Below are positions 16,119 to 22,703 of a DNA stretch of 28,165 nucleotides, in pieces. Numbering within the stretch: the stretch's first letter is position 1; each line of letters begins with the position of its first letter. The position numbers were made by a program, and so were the translations under genes. The stretch is taken from contig NZ_CAJTSC010000011.1 in NCBI RefSeq assembly GCF_910578895.1, positions 47,098-75,262 on the forward strand, in the 5' to 3' direction. Below the pieces are notes generated by a model. It saw only the letters and a list, made by a program, of their open reading frames with translations. It was not told the origin of the DNA and made no database searches. Origin of the DNA: an uncultured Bacteroides sp. (lineage in GTDB: Bacteria > Bacteroidota > Bacteroidia > Bacteroidales > Bacteroidaceae).

Positions 16119-16730
16119 ATGATTACCAACCGCGAAGAGGTGATTGACAAAGCCTTCAGTGTATTTATCAAGATGAACTATGAGAAAGCAAGTATCATCA
16201 CGCTTGCCAAAGCATGCGGGCTGACCAAGACGGGTATCGTCTATTATTTTCCACATAAGCTGGACTTGTTCATCGCCGTAGCAGACAAATATGTGCTGCA
16301 AATGCACAAACCGGAAAACAAGTTTGCCGCACCTGCCGATACGCTGGCAGAATTTATCCGGCAATACGTGGCAGGAGTAGCGGCTGCCATGAAACGAATC
16401 ATAGGACTGATTGGCGAAGGAACCGGTACGTGCGATTGCAGTCCGAACTTCTATTACTTTCATTTCCTGTCGCAAGTACGTATGTATTATCCGGACATCA
16501 AACAAAAAATCGAGACGGTGTTCCGCCAGGATTATGAATTGTGGGAAAAAGTCATACAGAGAGCCAAAGAGAACGGAGAAATCAAAAACGACACGGATGT
16601 AAAGAAAGCCGCTGTCATGTTCAGGCAAATGTTCTTCGGACTGTCATACGAGCAGGCATTTCTGAATGGTCTGAACGCGGACAAGTTGGCAGAGAACTTC
16701 CACTATATCTACTCGCTGCTGAAATCCTGA
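16119..16730 (+). CDS. TetR/AcrR-family transcriptional regulator
   Basis: A 203-residue regulator. Residues about 5-50 are the TetR helix-turn-helix: REEVIDKAFSVFIKMNYEKA, then ITLAKACGLTKTGIVYYFP and KLDLFIAVAD, matching the usual xGvxkgtxYxxFxxKexL pattern. The all-helical C-terminal part is the ligand and dimer domain and does not identify the inducer. I chose the ATG at 16119; the frame reaches back to a TTG at 16017, but that region contains the likely promoter. A strong terminator follows at 16843. The next gene, a small membrane protein, has the inverted repeat TGAAC-N4-GTTCA over its promoter, so it is the most likely target. Confidence 0.92.
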   Translation: MITNREEVIDKAFSVFIKMNYEKASIITLAKACGLTKTGIVYYFPHKLDLFIAVADKYVLQMHKPENKFAAPADTLAEFIRQYVAGVAAAMKRIIGLIGEGTGTCDCSPNFYYFHFLSQVRMYYPDIKQKIETVFRQDYELWEKVIQRAKENGEIKNDTDVKKAAVMFRQMFFGLSYEQAFLNGLNADKLAENFHYIYSLLKS

Positions 16731-16842
16731 ACCGCTGCGGGCTTTAATTCACCACAAACCGCCCATACTTCATTCCAAAACGCGGCAACATCCTTTTTCC
16801 TGCCACTTGCCATAATGCGTAGATAATCGAATAATCACCCAT

Positions 16843-16900
16843 ACGGCATCTTGCATCCGATATCAATCACCGGATGCAAGATGTCGTTTTATTTTTTTAA
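16843..16900 (+). terminator. Intrinsic terminator after the TetR gene
   Basis: A 17-bp stem, ACGGCATCTTGCATCCG paired with 16871-16887 with one G/T wobble and an 11-nt loop, followed by TTTATTTTTTT. It is the strongest intrinsic terminator in the window and separates the TetR transcript from the next gene. Confidence 0.88.
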
Positions 16901-16912
16901 CCCATTTAATTC

Positions 16913-16926
16913 TGAACATTCGTTCA
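16913..16926. promoter_or_regulatory. Candidate TetR operator
   Basis: TGAAC-ATTC-GTTCA: two perfect 5-nt arms around 4 nt. It lies where the -33 element of the next promoter should be (20 nt upstream of the -7 box), a position that suits repression. The adjacent TetR gene is the natural binding partner, but this is inference. Confidence 0.45.
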
Positions 16927-16945
16927 AAAGTCTGTAGATTTACCA

Positions 16946-16953
16946 TACCTTTG
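16946..16953 (+). promoter_or_regulatory. -7 box for the small membrane protein gene
   Basis: TACCTTTG is an exact TAnnTTTG match. Its -33 position is taken by the inverted repeat at 16913-16926 and has no TTTG. Transcription would start near 16960, leaving a leader of about 33 nt before the ATG at 16993. Confidence 0.55.
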
Positions 16954-16992
16954 CTATCGGATAAGAAAAACAGCCTTAATAAACAAGCAGAT

Positions 16993-17580
16993 ATGGAAAC
17001 AATCAATGAAAACAAAATGAAAGGGGAAAAGCATTTCCCGAGCCATTTCGGAGAGGTCTACGATGCCATGCCGGAGAAATTTGAGAAAAGAGCCAACAAG
17101 GCCAAACCATTCCTCTATTGGGGAGTGGCAGCGATATGCGTATTATTAATCATCTTTCCCGGATGGCTATCGTTCGCTCCAACATGGCTGATACGGGTAA
17201 TAGGAATCATCGGCGGCATCTACGGCGCTCTCACCGCGTTGGTGGCAGACCTTAGCATTTACAACCGGCAAAGCGGCGGCGAAGTGAAAAGCTATAAAAC
17301 CAAGAAATTTATCAGTGAAATGACGGACAAAGAAGACATTATCAATGCCTTCAACCGGCACGATTTCGAATATCTGTGCAGCCTGCCAAGCGGCAACGAC
17401 CAACCCGTACAGCTACAAGTAGAAAAGGACGAAACCGGTCGTGAGTTTTACTGCATCCTGGTCACATACACTCCAGGATATAAGATTGTCGGACTTGCAG
17501 ACCCTGTAATACTCTCCAAGGACGAATACGAAAGAAACGAGGCTTTCATACGGCAAATGTGCGATTATGATATCGACTGA
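16993..17580 (+). CDS. Uncharacterised small membrane protein next to TetR
   Basis: A 195-residue protein I do not recognise. Residues about 1-38 are charged and hydrophilic. Two membrane segments follow (about 39-63, FLYWGVAAICVLLIIFPGW, and 67-93, LIRVIGIIGGIYGALTALVA), and then a soluble domain of about 100 residues with KFISEMTDKEDIINAFNRHD, a CSLPSGNDQ turn and an acidic C-terminus. There is no signal peptide and no enzyme motif that I can name. The ATG at 16993 is chosen because an upstream ATG at 16951 overlaps the -7 box at 16946-16953. It is probably controlled by the TetR encoded just upstream. A repeat-rich spacer follows its stop. Confidence 0.75.
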   Translation: METINENKMKGEKHFPSHFGEVYDAMPEKFEKRANKAKPFLYWGVAAICVLLIIFPGWLSFAPTWLIRVIGIIGGIYGALTALVADLSIYNRQSGGEVKSYKTKKFISEMTDKEDIINAFNRHDFEYLCSLPSGNDQPVQLQVEKDETGREFYCILVTYTPGYKIVGLADPVILSKDEYERNEAFIRQMCDYDID

Positions 17581-17614
17581 TGAAGGCAAAGAGCAGAATT
17601 GCCGGTCAGCCTTG

Positions 17615-17716
17615 TCCCTTATATTCCCACTTAATTGGGAACGTGTTCCCTGCACGTTGGGAACGTATTCCCAATTCGGTGGGAACGCGTTCCCAGTAAG
17701 CCGGGAATAAAGTTCC
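17615..17716. repeat. Palindrome array with exact 22-bp period
   Basis: Fourteen-base units start at 17637, 17659, 17681 and 17703, exactly 22 apart: GGGAACGTGTTCCC, GGGAACGTATTCCC, GGGAACGCGTTCCC (a perfect palindrome) and the degenerate GGGAATAAAGTTCC. In the same register, 17615-17628 keeps only the right half (ATTCCC). The 8-nt spacers differ from one another. A 22-bp step is about two helical turns, so all sites face one side of the DNA. As RNA, TTCCC and the next GGGAA could also pair across each spacer, giving alternative hairpins. Confidence 0.85.
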
Positions 17717-17847
17717 ACCGCGCAGGAATTGACTGGCACTCGTATGTTACTGGCAATAAGCGCATAGCGGGGAGATTTCACCGGTCTGTTCTCGTCCGTT
17801 TGTCCGCTTTCACCTACCTGTTTGCGCGGTCTGCCCGGTCATGTTTC

Positions 17848-17868
17848 CCGGTGTAGCTACCGGTTTTT
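17848..17868 (+). terminator. Weak hairpin with T-run
   Basis: CCGGT-GTAGCT-ACCGG followed directly by TTTTT. The stem is only 5 bp. It could end the transcript of the small membrane protein about 270 nt past its stop. Confidence 0.35.
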
Positions 17869-17930
17869 AACTCCTATCCCGAAGGGAGATAACTCTTTCC
17901 AACTCCTTCCAGCTCCCTTTAACTTCTGTA
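17869..17930. repeat. Degenerate decamer repeats (AACTCCTTCC type)
   Basis: Four tandem 10-nt units run from 17891 to 17930: AACTCTTTCC, AACTCCTTCC, AGCTCCCTTT and AACTTCTGTA. A related unit, AACTCCTATC, starts at 17869. They lie just upstream of the rpmE2 promoter. Confidence 0.55.
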
Positions 17931-17975
17931 AATGAAAAAGCCGTGTATTCAAGCCGAAAAAGTATGGATATTATT

Positions 17976-18005
17976 TTTGCATTTCATAGAAAAGCATTAT
18001 CTTTG
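17976..18005 (+). promoter_or_regulatory. Promoter for rpmE2
   Basis: TTTG (17976-17979), an 18-nt spacer and TATCTTTG (17998-18005), both boxes exact. The predicted leader before the ATG at 18080 is about 68 nt and AT-rich. Confidence 0.7.
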
Positions 18006-18079
18006 CGCTCTGAAAAAGACCATTACACTATTTATTACCAAAATAGTAACAGAATATAAATTAAAAAACAAATATTGAA

Positions 18080-18331
18080 ATGAAAAAAGGTATTCATCCT
18101 GAAAATTACCGTCCGGTAGTATTTAAAGATATGTCAAACGGTGACGTGTTCCTGTCTCGTTCTACTGTAAATACTAAAGAGACTATCGAGTTCGAAGGCG
18201 AAACTTATCCGTTGGTAAAGTTGGAAATTTCCAGCACTTCTCACCCGTTCTATACCGGTAAATCCAAGTTGGTTGACACAGCCGGTCGCGTTGATAAGTT
18301 CATGAGCCGTTACGGTAACCGTAAGAAATAA
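18080..18331 (+). CDS. rpmE2: 50S ribosomal protein L31 type B
   Basis: An 83-residue ribosomal protein. MKKGIHPENYRPVVFKDMS followed by the FLSRST region and HPFYTGKSKLVDTAGRVDKF are family signatures. It has no cysteine at all, so it is the zinc-independent type B (YtjA/RpmE2) form rather than the CxxC type A. In many bacteria type B replaces type A under zinc limitation. In Bacteroidetes it is, from memory, usually the only L31, and no Zur-like site is obvious here. It has its own promoter and terminator, so it is a single-gene transcript. Confidence 0.97.
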   Translation: MKKGIHPENYRPVVFKDMSNGDVFLSRSTVNTKETIEFEGETYPLVKLEISSTSHPFYTGKSKLVDTAGRVDKFMSRYGNRKK

Positions 18332-18352
18332 TCTGTTTTTTCAAAGAAACAG

Positions 18353-18386
18353 AAAAAGGGAGTCTGAATACAGATTCCCTTTTTTT
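18353..18386 (+). terminator. Terminator after rpmE2
   Basis: The stem AGGGAGTCTG/CAGATTCCCT (one G/T wobble, 4-nt loop) is preceded by A5 and followed by T6. It is a classic intrinsic terminator. Confidence 0.88.
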
Positions 18387-18465
18387 ATCCCCCTCCTTCA
18401 ATAGGGAGATTTACCGAATATCCCATCTTAACGGTAGCACACATAAAGCTCTCCCGCAAGATAAA

Positions 18466-18508
18466 AAAAACATCCATGAGGTTTTGGCATATCCTCATGG
18501 ATGTTTTT
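18466..18508 (-). terminator. Terminator after gcvT
   Basis: A 16-bp perfect stem (18466-18481 with 18493-18508) that includes its own A5/T5 flanks, with an 11-nt loop. It lies 25 nt past the gcvT stop codon in the minus direction. Confidence 0.85.
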
Positions 18509-18533
18509 ACCTTACGGCACAATTCTATCAGTA

Positions 18534-19622
18534 TTAAGACTTCCGGAACGGCGGACGCACCACCACAGCTTTCAACTTGCGCCCACGCATATCAATGTAG
18601 ATTTCCGTATCAATCTTGCTATATTCAGGTTTCACATACCCCATGCCGATACCGATTTTCCGGGTGGGCGACATTGTGCCGGACGTAACCACGCCAATAG
18701 CGTCTCCTTCTGCGTCCTTCAACACATAGCCGTGGCGGGGAATACCCCGATCTACCATTTCAAAGCCTACCAACTTACGCACAGTCCCCTCTGCCTTCTG
18801 TTTCTCCAGCATCGGACGATTGATAAAATTCTTGCCTTCCACAAACTTGGTAATCCATCCCAGCCCTGCTTCGATAGGCGATGTGGTATCGTCCAAATCA
18901 TTTCCATACAGGCAGAAGCCCATTTCAAGGCGAAGCGTGTCACGGGCACCCAAACCAATGGGCTTTATGCCCAATGCCGCACCTGCCTCGAACACGGCAT
19001 TCCATATCCTTACAGCCGCTTCCGGATAGAAATAGAGTTCAAAACCGCCTGCACCCGTATAGCCTGTATTGGAAATGATAACATCCGGCTCTCCCGCAAA
19101 CTCACCATGAGTAAAGGTATAATACGAGAGTTCGGACAGATTGACAGGCGTCAACTTCTGCAAAGCCTCAATGGCTTTCGGTCCTTGTACCGCAAGTTGC
19201 GCCATACGGTCGGAAGCATTCTCCAGCTCAGCCCCCTCCGTGTTATGGCTTACACACCAGTTCCAGTCTTTCTCTATGTTAGAAGCGTTGACCACCAAGA
19301 GATACTTATCCGGTTCGTAGTGATAGACCAGCAAGTCATCTACAATGCCGCCGTCCTCATTGGGAAAGCAGGTATACTGCACCTTACCCGGAACAAGGGC
19401 GGCTACATTGTTGGAAGTAACTTTCTGCAAAAAATCCAAAGCATGCGGGCCTTTTACCCAGAATTCTCCCATGTGGGAGACATCGAACACGCCGACACCC
19501 TGGCACACCGTGAGATGTTCGTCAATGATACCGGAGTATTCGATAGGCATGTTGTATCCCGCAAATTCGTGCATCTTAGCACCCAGCGAGATGTGTGTTT
19601 CTGTAAACGGAGTGGTTTTCAT
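18534..19622 (-). CDS. gcvT: Aminomethyltransferase, glycine cleavage T protein
   Basis: A 362-residue protein of standard GcvT length. It transfers the aminomethyl carbon from lipoylated H protein to tetrahydrofolate, releasing ammonia. Seen are HEFAGYNMPIEYSGI at the N-terminus, VFDVSHMGEFWVKG, the folate-site segment GGIVDDLLVYHYEPDKYLLV with the following NASNIEKD, ISNTGYTGAGGFELYF, GARDTLRLEMGFCLYGND and VTSGTMSPTRKIGIGMGYV near the end. No gcvH or gcvP gene is nearby, so the other subunits must be encoded elsewhere. It lies downstream of pepT on the same strand across a spacer filled by an inverted repeat; I see no clear promoter of its own. Confidence 0.97.
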   Translation of the reverse strand: MKTTPFTETHISLGAKMHEFAGYNMPIEYSGIIDEHLTVCQGVGVFDVSHMGEFWVKGPHALDFLQKVTSNNVAALVPGKVQYTCFPNEDGGIVDDLLVYHYEPDKYLLVVNASNIEKDWNWCVSHNTEGAELENASDRMAQLAVQGPKAIEALQKLTPVNLSELSYYTFTHGEFAGEPDVIISNTGYTGAGGFELYFYPEAAVRIWNAVFEAGAALGIKPIGLGARDTLRLEMGFCLYGNDLDDTTSPIEAGLGWITKFVEGKNFINRPMLEKQKAEGTVRKLVGFEMVDRGIPRHGYVLKDAEGDAIGVVTSGTMSPTRKIGIGMGYVKPEYSKIDTEIYIDMRGRKLKAVVVRPPFRKS

Positions 19623-19628
19623 GGTTTT

Positions 19629-19738
19629 AAAAGATTTTAGATTACCAGATTTATGATTTCAGAAGACTTCGGATATACGATTTCAGATTTACGGTCAGGA
19701 AGGCTCATAAATCTGAAACCATAAATCTAAAATCTTTT
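19629..19738. repeat. Inverted-repeat spacer between pepT and gcvT (AGATTTATGATTTCAG type)
   Basis: The outer arms AAAAGATTTTAGATT (19629-19643) and 19724-19738 pair perfectly over 15 bp. Overlapping inner arms AGATTTATGATTTCAG (19647-19662) and 19713-19728 pair over 15 of 16. The right arm runs 2 nt into the pepT stop codon. The inner block is identical to one in the mce-mmdA spacer. The outer and inner pairings share bases on the right and cannot both be complete at once. Confidence 0.75.
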
Positions 19739-20963
19739 ACTGATTGGCAGCAACCAATTCGGCTATCTTGACGATAACCTTCATGGCCTTCTCCATATTC
19801 GGGATAGGGACAAACTCATAACGTCCGTGAAAGTTCAGCCCCCCGGCAAAGATGTTGGGGCAAGGCAACCCTTTGAACGAAAGCTGCGCACCGTCCGTAC
19901 CGCCACGAATGGCTTTTACGTGAGGTTTCACGCCCACAGCCTCCATAGCCTTGAAGGCAGTGTCGATAATGTGCATCACCGGTTCAATCTTCTCGCGCAT
20001 GTTATAATACTGGTCGTGCAGTTCGAGTATGGCAGTACCTTCACCATATTCGGCATTGATGTTGCCTACAAGACGCTCAACCTCTTTCTTGCGGCTTTCA
20101 AAACGGACACGGTCGTGGTCGCGGATGATGTAGGAGACAACGGTCTGCTCCACCTCACCCGTAATGCCAATAAGATGATAGAAACCCTCGTAACCCTCGG
20201 TATGTTCCGGAGTTTCTTGATCGGGGAGCATGGAAATAAACCGGTTCGCCACGCGTAGAGAGTTTACCATCTTGTTTTTGGCATATCCCGGATGCACATT
20301 ACGGCCCTTGAAAACAATCTTAGCGGAAGCGGCATTGAAATTCTCAAACTCCAACTCGCCCACTTCACCGCCGTCCATGGTGTATGCCCATTCACAACCG
20401 AATTGCTCAACATCGAACTTATGCGCACCCAAACCGATTTCCTCGTCCGGATTGAAACCAATACGGATTTTGCCATGTTTGATTTCGGGATGTTCTTTCA
20501 GATAAGCCACAGCCGAAACAATCTCTGCAATGCCTGCCTTATCATCGGCACCCAGCAAGGTCTGCCCATCGGTTACAATCAAATCTTCTCCTTTATGGTC
20601 AAGCAGTTCGGGAAATTGGGCGGGAGAAAGAACCACCTTGCCATCTGCACAAAGAACAATATCCTTGCCGTCATAATTTTCTATAATACGCGGAGAGACA
20701 TCCTTGCCACTCATATCGGGACTTGTATCCGTATGGGCGATGAAACCGATAACAGGAACCGGCTTATCCACATTGGCAGGAAGGGTGGCAAACAGGTAAC
20801 CGTTCTCGTCCAACGTGATTTCTTCCAACCCCAATGATTCCAATTCTTCTTTCAGAAACCTGGCAAACACCATTTGTCCCGGAGTGCTCGGAGTCACCCC
20901 ACTCTCCTCATTCGATTGCGTATCGAAACTTACATACTTTAAAAAACGTTCTACTAAAGTCAT
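19737..20963 (-). CDS. pepT: Peptidase T (tripeptide aminopeptidase)
   Basis: A 408-residue M20-family metallopeptidase that removes the N-terminal residue of tripeptides in the cytosol. The two-zinc site is complete: FIAHTDTSPD (His77, Asp79), LLGADDKAGIAEI (Asp140), NPDEEIGLGAHKFD (catalytic Glu174, Glu175) and YTMDGGEVGELEFENF (Asp197). HPGYAKNKMVNS opens the lid domain, and AIRGGTDGAQLSFKG with GGLNFHGRYEF near the C-terminus supplies the last ligand His. The length matches E. coli PepT. A possible -7 box, TAACTTTA, lies at 21055-21062 on the minus strand. Confidence 0.97.
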   Translation of the reverse strand: MTLVERFLKYVSFDTQSNEESGVTPSTPGQMVFARFLKEELESLGLEEITLDENGYLFATLPANVDKPVPVIGFIAHTDTSPDMSGKDVSPRIIENYDGKDIVLCADGKVVLSPAQFPELLDHKGEDLIVTDGQTLLGADDKAGIAEIVSAVAYLKEHPEIKHGKIRIGFNPDEEIGLGAHKFDVEQFGCEWAYTMDGGEVGELEFENFNAASAKIVFKGRNVHPGYAKNKMVNSLRVANRFISMLPDQETPEHTEGYEGFYHLIGITGEVEQTVVSYIIRDHDRVRFESRKKEVERLVGNINAEYGEGTAILELHDQYYNMREKIEPVMHIIDTAFKAMEAVGVKPHVKAIRGGTDGAQLSFKGLPCPNIFAGGLNFHGRYEFVPIPNMEKAMKVIVKIAELVAANQ

Positions 20964-21064
20964 ACCATTCGGTGATTAACGATTAGTGATCAATAATCAG
21001 TTTTTAGAGATAGTCCTGCCAATCATGAAGCACTAATCACTGTTTATATTGCCGTAAAGTTAAA

Positions 21065-21103
21065 AAAAGGGTCGTGAACTGCCAAGCAATCCACGACCCT
21101 TTT
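21065..21103 (-). terminator. Terminator after the PurF-like gene
   Basis: A 12-bp perfect stem, AAAAGGGTCGTG/CACGACCCTTTT, with a 15-nt loop. It lies 26 nt past the stop of the minus-strand gene, and its T-run is supplied by the A-rich plus-strand sequence. Confidence 0.85.
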
Positions 21104-21128
21104 TATTTGTTATCAATCAATTTATCAA

Positions 21129-22538
21129 TCAAAAGTGACTGCTACCGTCAAAACAGTGGGTACAAAGTTTACATTTAGGCAACCCGATAGCCTCAACCAA
21201 TGTCTCCAGCGTATTGAACTTTAATGAGGTAAGTCCGAAACGCTCACGGATGACTTCCACCATTTTCTCATATTCCGGCGAGCCTGTAGTGGCATATTTC
21301 TCGAGGTTCTTGTTTTCATCGCCTTCCAGCTCCTTGATGACACGGCGGGTAATCAGTTCCAAATCGCCTTTGGATGCCGTGAAACCGACAAACGGGCAGC
21401 TATATATCAGCGGCGGGCAGGCAATGCGGATGTGTACTTCCTTAGCACCATACTCATAGAGCACCTTTACATTATCACGCAACTGGGTTCCGCGCACAAT
21501 AGAGTCGTCACAGAACAGCAAACGTTTGCCTTCGAGCATCGCCCGGTTGGGAATAAGTTTCATCTTCGCCACCAGCGACCGCATTTCCTGCCTGCTGGGA
21601 GTAAAGCTGCGCGGCCAGGTCGGCGTGTATTTCGAAATGGCACGATGATAAGGCACTCCTTTCCCTTCGGCATATCCCAATGCCATTCCTACTCCGGAGT
21701 CAGGGATACCGCAGGTGCAGTCCACATCCGAGGTATCGGTCTGCCCCATCTTCAGTCCGGAAGAAAAACGAACTTCTTCCACATTCTTTCCCTCGTAGCA
21801 TGAAGTGGGAAAACCATAATAAACCCACAGGAAAGAACATATCTGCATCTCCTCGTTGGGTTTGCGCATCTGCTCTACTCCGTCGGCACGCAAGCGGACG
21901 ATTTCGCCCGGTCCCAAATAACGGTCAATCTCGTAACCGAGGTTCGGGAAACTGCTCGACTCGCTAGTTGCGGCGTATGCCCCATCCTTCTTACCAATGA
22001 CAACGGGAGTACGTCCCCAACGGTCGCGAGCGGCAATAATGCCGTCTTCCGTGAGCAACAACATAGAGCACGAACCTTTAATATGCTTGTATACATTCTC
22101 AATACCCTCTACAAAGTTCTTACCTTGTATCAGAAGCAAAGCGATAAGTTCCGTTTGATTGGTTTTGCCGGAGCTTAATTCGGCAAAGTGCATGTTCTGT
22201 TCCAGAAGTTCGGCTTCCAATTCCTTCAGATTTACAATCTTGGCAACTGTGACAATGGCAAAACGGCCGAGGTGGGAATTTAAAATAAGAGGTTGAGGGT
22301 CTGTGTCACTGATGATTCCGATACCGGAATTTCCTTTGAATTTATCCAATTCATCTTCAAACTTCGTACGGAAATAAGCACTTTCCAAATTATGGATAGA
22401 ACGCTTAAACATCGCTTCTTCCTGATCGTATGTGGCTAAACCACCACGTTTTGTCCCTAAATGCGAATTATAATCCGTACCGTAAAACAAATCCGCCACG
22501 CAACTTGCTTTGGCGACTGTTCCGAAAAAACCTCCCAT
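21129..22538 (-). CDS. PurF-like amidophosphoribosyltransferase paralogue lacking the N-terminal Cys
   Basis: A 469-residue protein with the two PurF domains. Residues about 1-230 are the Ntn-type glutaminase fold (HLGTKRGGLATYD, NSHLGRFAIVTVAKI, ARDRWGRTPVVIG, SESSSFPNLGY). Residues about 250-440 are the PRTase domain with the PRPP loop LLFCDDSIVRGTQ. Cysteines in ACPPL and in the C-terminal CKLCTHC (Cys456, 459, 462) resemble the Fe-S ligands of Bacillus-type PurF. PurF normally makes 5-phosphoribosylamine from PRPP and glutamine using a Cys exposed at position 2. Here the N-terminus is Met-Gly-Gly, so that nucleophile is missing while the fold is intact. Ammonia-dependent activity or a new role is possible. 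It is a single gene with its own -7 box and terminator. Confidence 0.85.
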   Translation of the reverse strand: MGGFFGTVAKASCVADLFYGTDYNSHLGTKRGGLATYDQEEAMFKRSIHNLESAYFRTKFEDELDKFKGNSGIGIISDTDPQPLILNSHLGRFAIVTVAKIVNLKELEAELLEQNMHFAELSSGKTNQTELIALLLIQGKNFVEGIENVYKHIKGSCSMLLLTEDGIIAARDRWGRTPVVIGKKDGAYAATSESSSFPNLGYEIDRYLGPGEIVRLRADGVEQMRKPNEEMQICSFLWVYYGFPTSCYEGKNVEEVRFSSGLKMGQTDTSDVDCTCGIPDSGVGMALGYAEGKGVPYHRAISKYTPTWPRSFTPSRQEMRSLVAKMKLIPNRAMLEGKRLLFCDDSIVRGTQLRDNVKVLYEYGAKEVHIRIACPPLIYSCPFVGFTASKGDLELITRRVIKELEGDENKNLEKYATTGSPEYEKMVEVIRERFGLTSLKFNTLETLVEAIGLPKCKLCTHCFDGSSHF

Positions 22539-22575
22539 AAGTTTCTTGTGTTATTAGTTATTTTATTAACGGGCG

Positions 22576-22583
22576 CAAAGGTA
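22576..22583 (-). promoter_or_regulatory. -7 box for the PurF-like gene
   Basis: TACCTTTG on the minus strand, followed by CGCC, is an exact TAnnTTTG match 37 nt upstream of the start codon. No clear -33 TTTG is present. Confidence 0.55.
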
Positions 22584-22635
22584 CAAAGAAGTTTCCTGTG
22601 AGCGACATTTTCCACCTCTAAAAAAACAATAAAAA

Positions 22636-22669
22636 GACTCCCCGTCGAAGCAAATTCCGGCGGGGAGTC
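22636..22669 (-). terminator. Terminator after the GH97 gene
   Basis: A 9-bp perfect stem, GACTCCCCG/CGGGGAGTC, with a 16-nt loop. In the minus direction it is followed by TTTTTATTGTTTTTTT. It lies about 35 nt past the GH97 stop. Confidence 0.85.
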
Positions 22670-22703
22670 GACTAATACCCATAAGAAACTCTTTTTACCT
22701 TTA

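Larger units (their letters stand above)
17581..18079. other. 499-nt repeat-rich spacer
   Basis: No coding sequence is convincing here. From left to right it holds the 22-bp-period palindrome array (17615-17716), about 130 nt of moderately GC-rich unique sequence, a weak hairpin plus T5 (17848-17868), degenerate decamer repeats (17869-17930) and the rpmE2 promoter (17976-18005) with its leader. The first part may be transcribed as the 3' tail of the membrane-protein mRNA. Confidence 0.7.

Noticed and set aside
16744..16842. Small minus-strand ORF of 32 codons (MGDYSIIYALWQVAGKRM and on)
   Set aside because: It lies between the TetR gene and its terminator stem. Its composition is plausible, but there is no promoter, no homology I recognise and the length is within chance.
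17615..17716. CRISPR-like array
   Set aside because: Units of 14 bp with 8-nt spacers are far too short, and no cas genes are present.
18501..19640. Long open frame (379 codons) on the plus strand opposite gcvT
   Set aside because: It mirrors the gcvT codons on the other strand, has no recognisable domain and no promoter, while gcvT has full family motifs.
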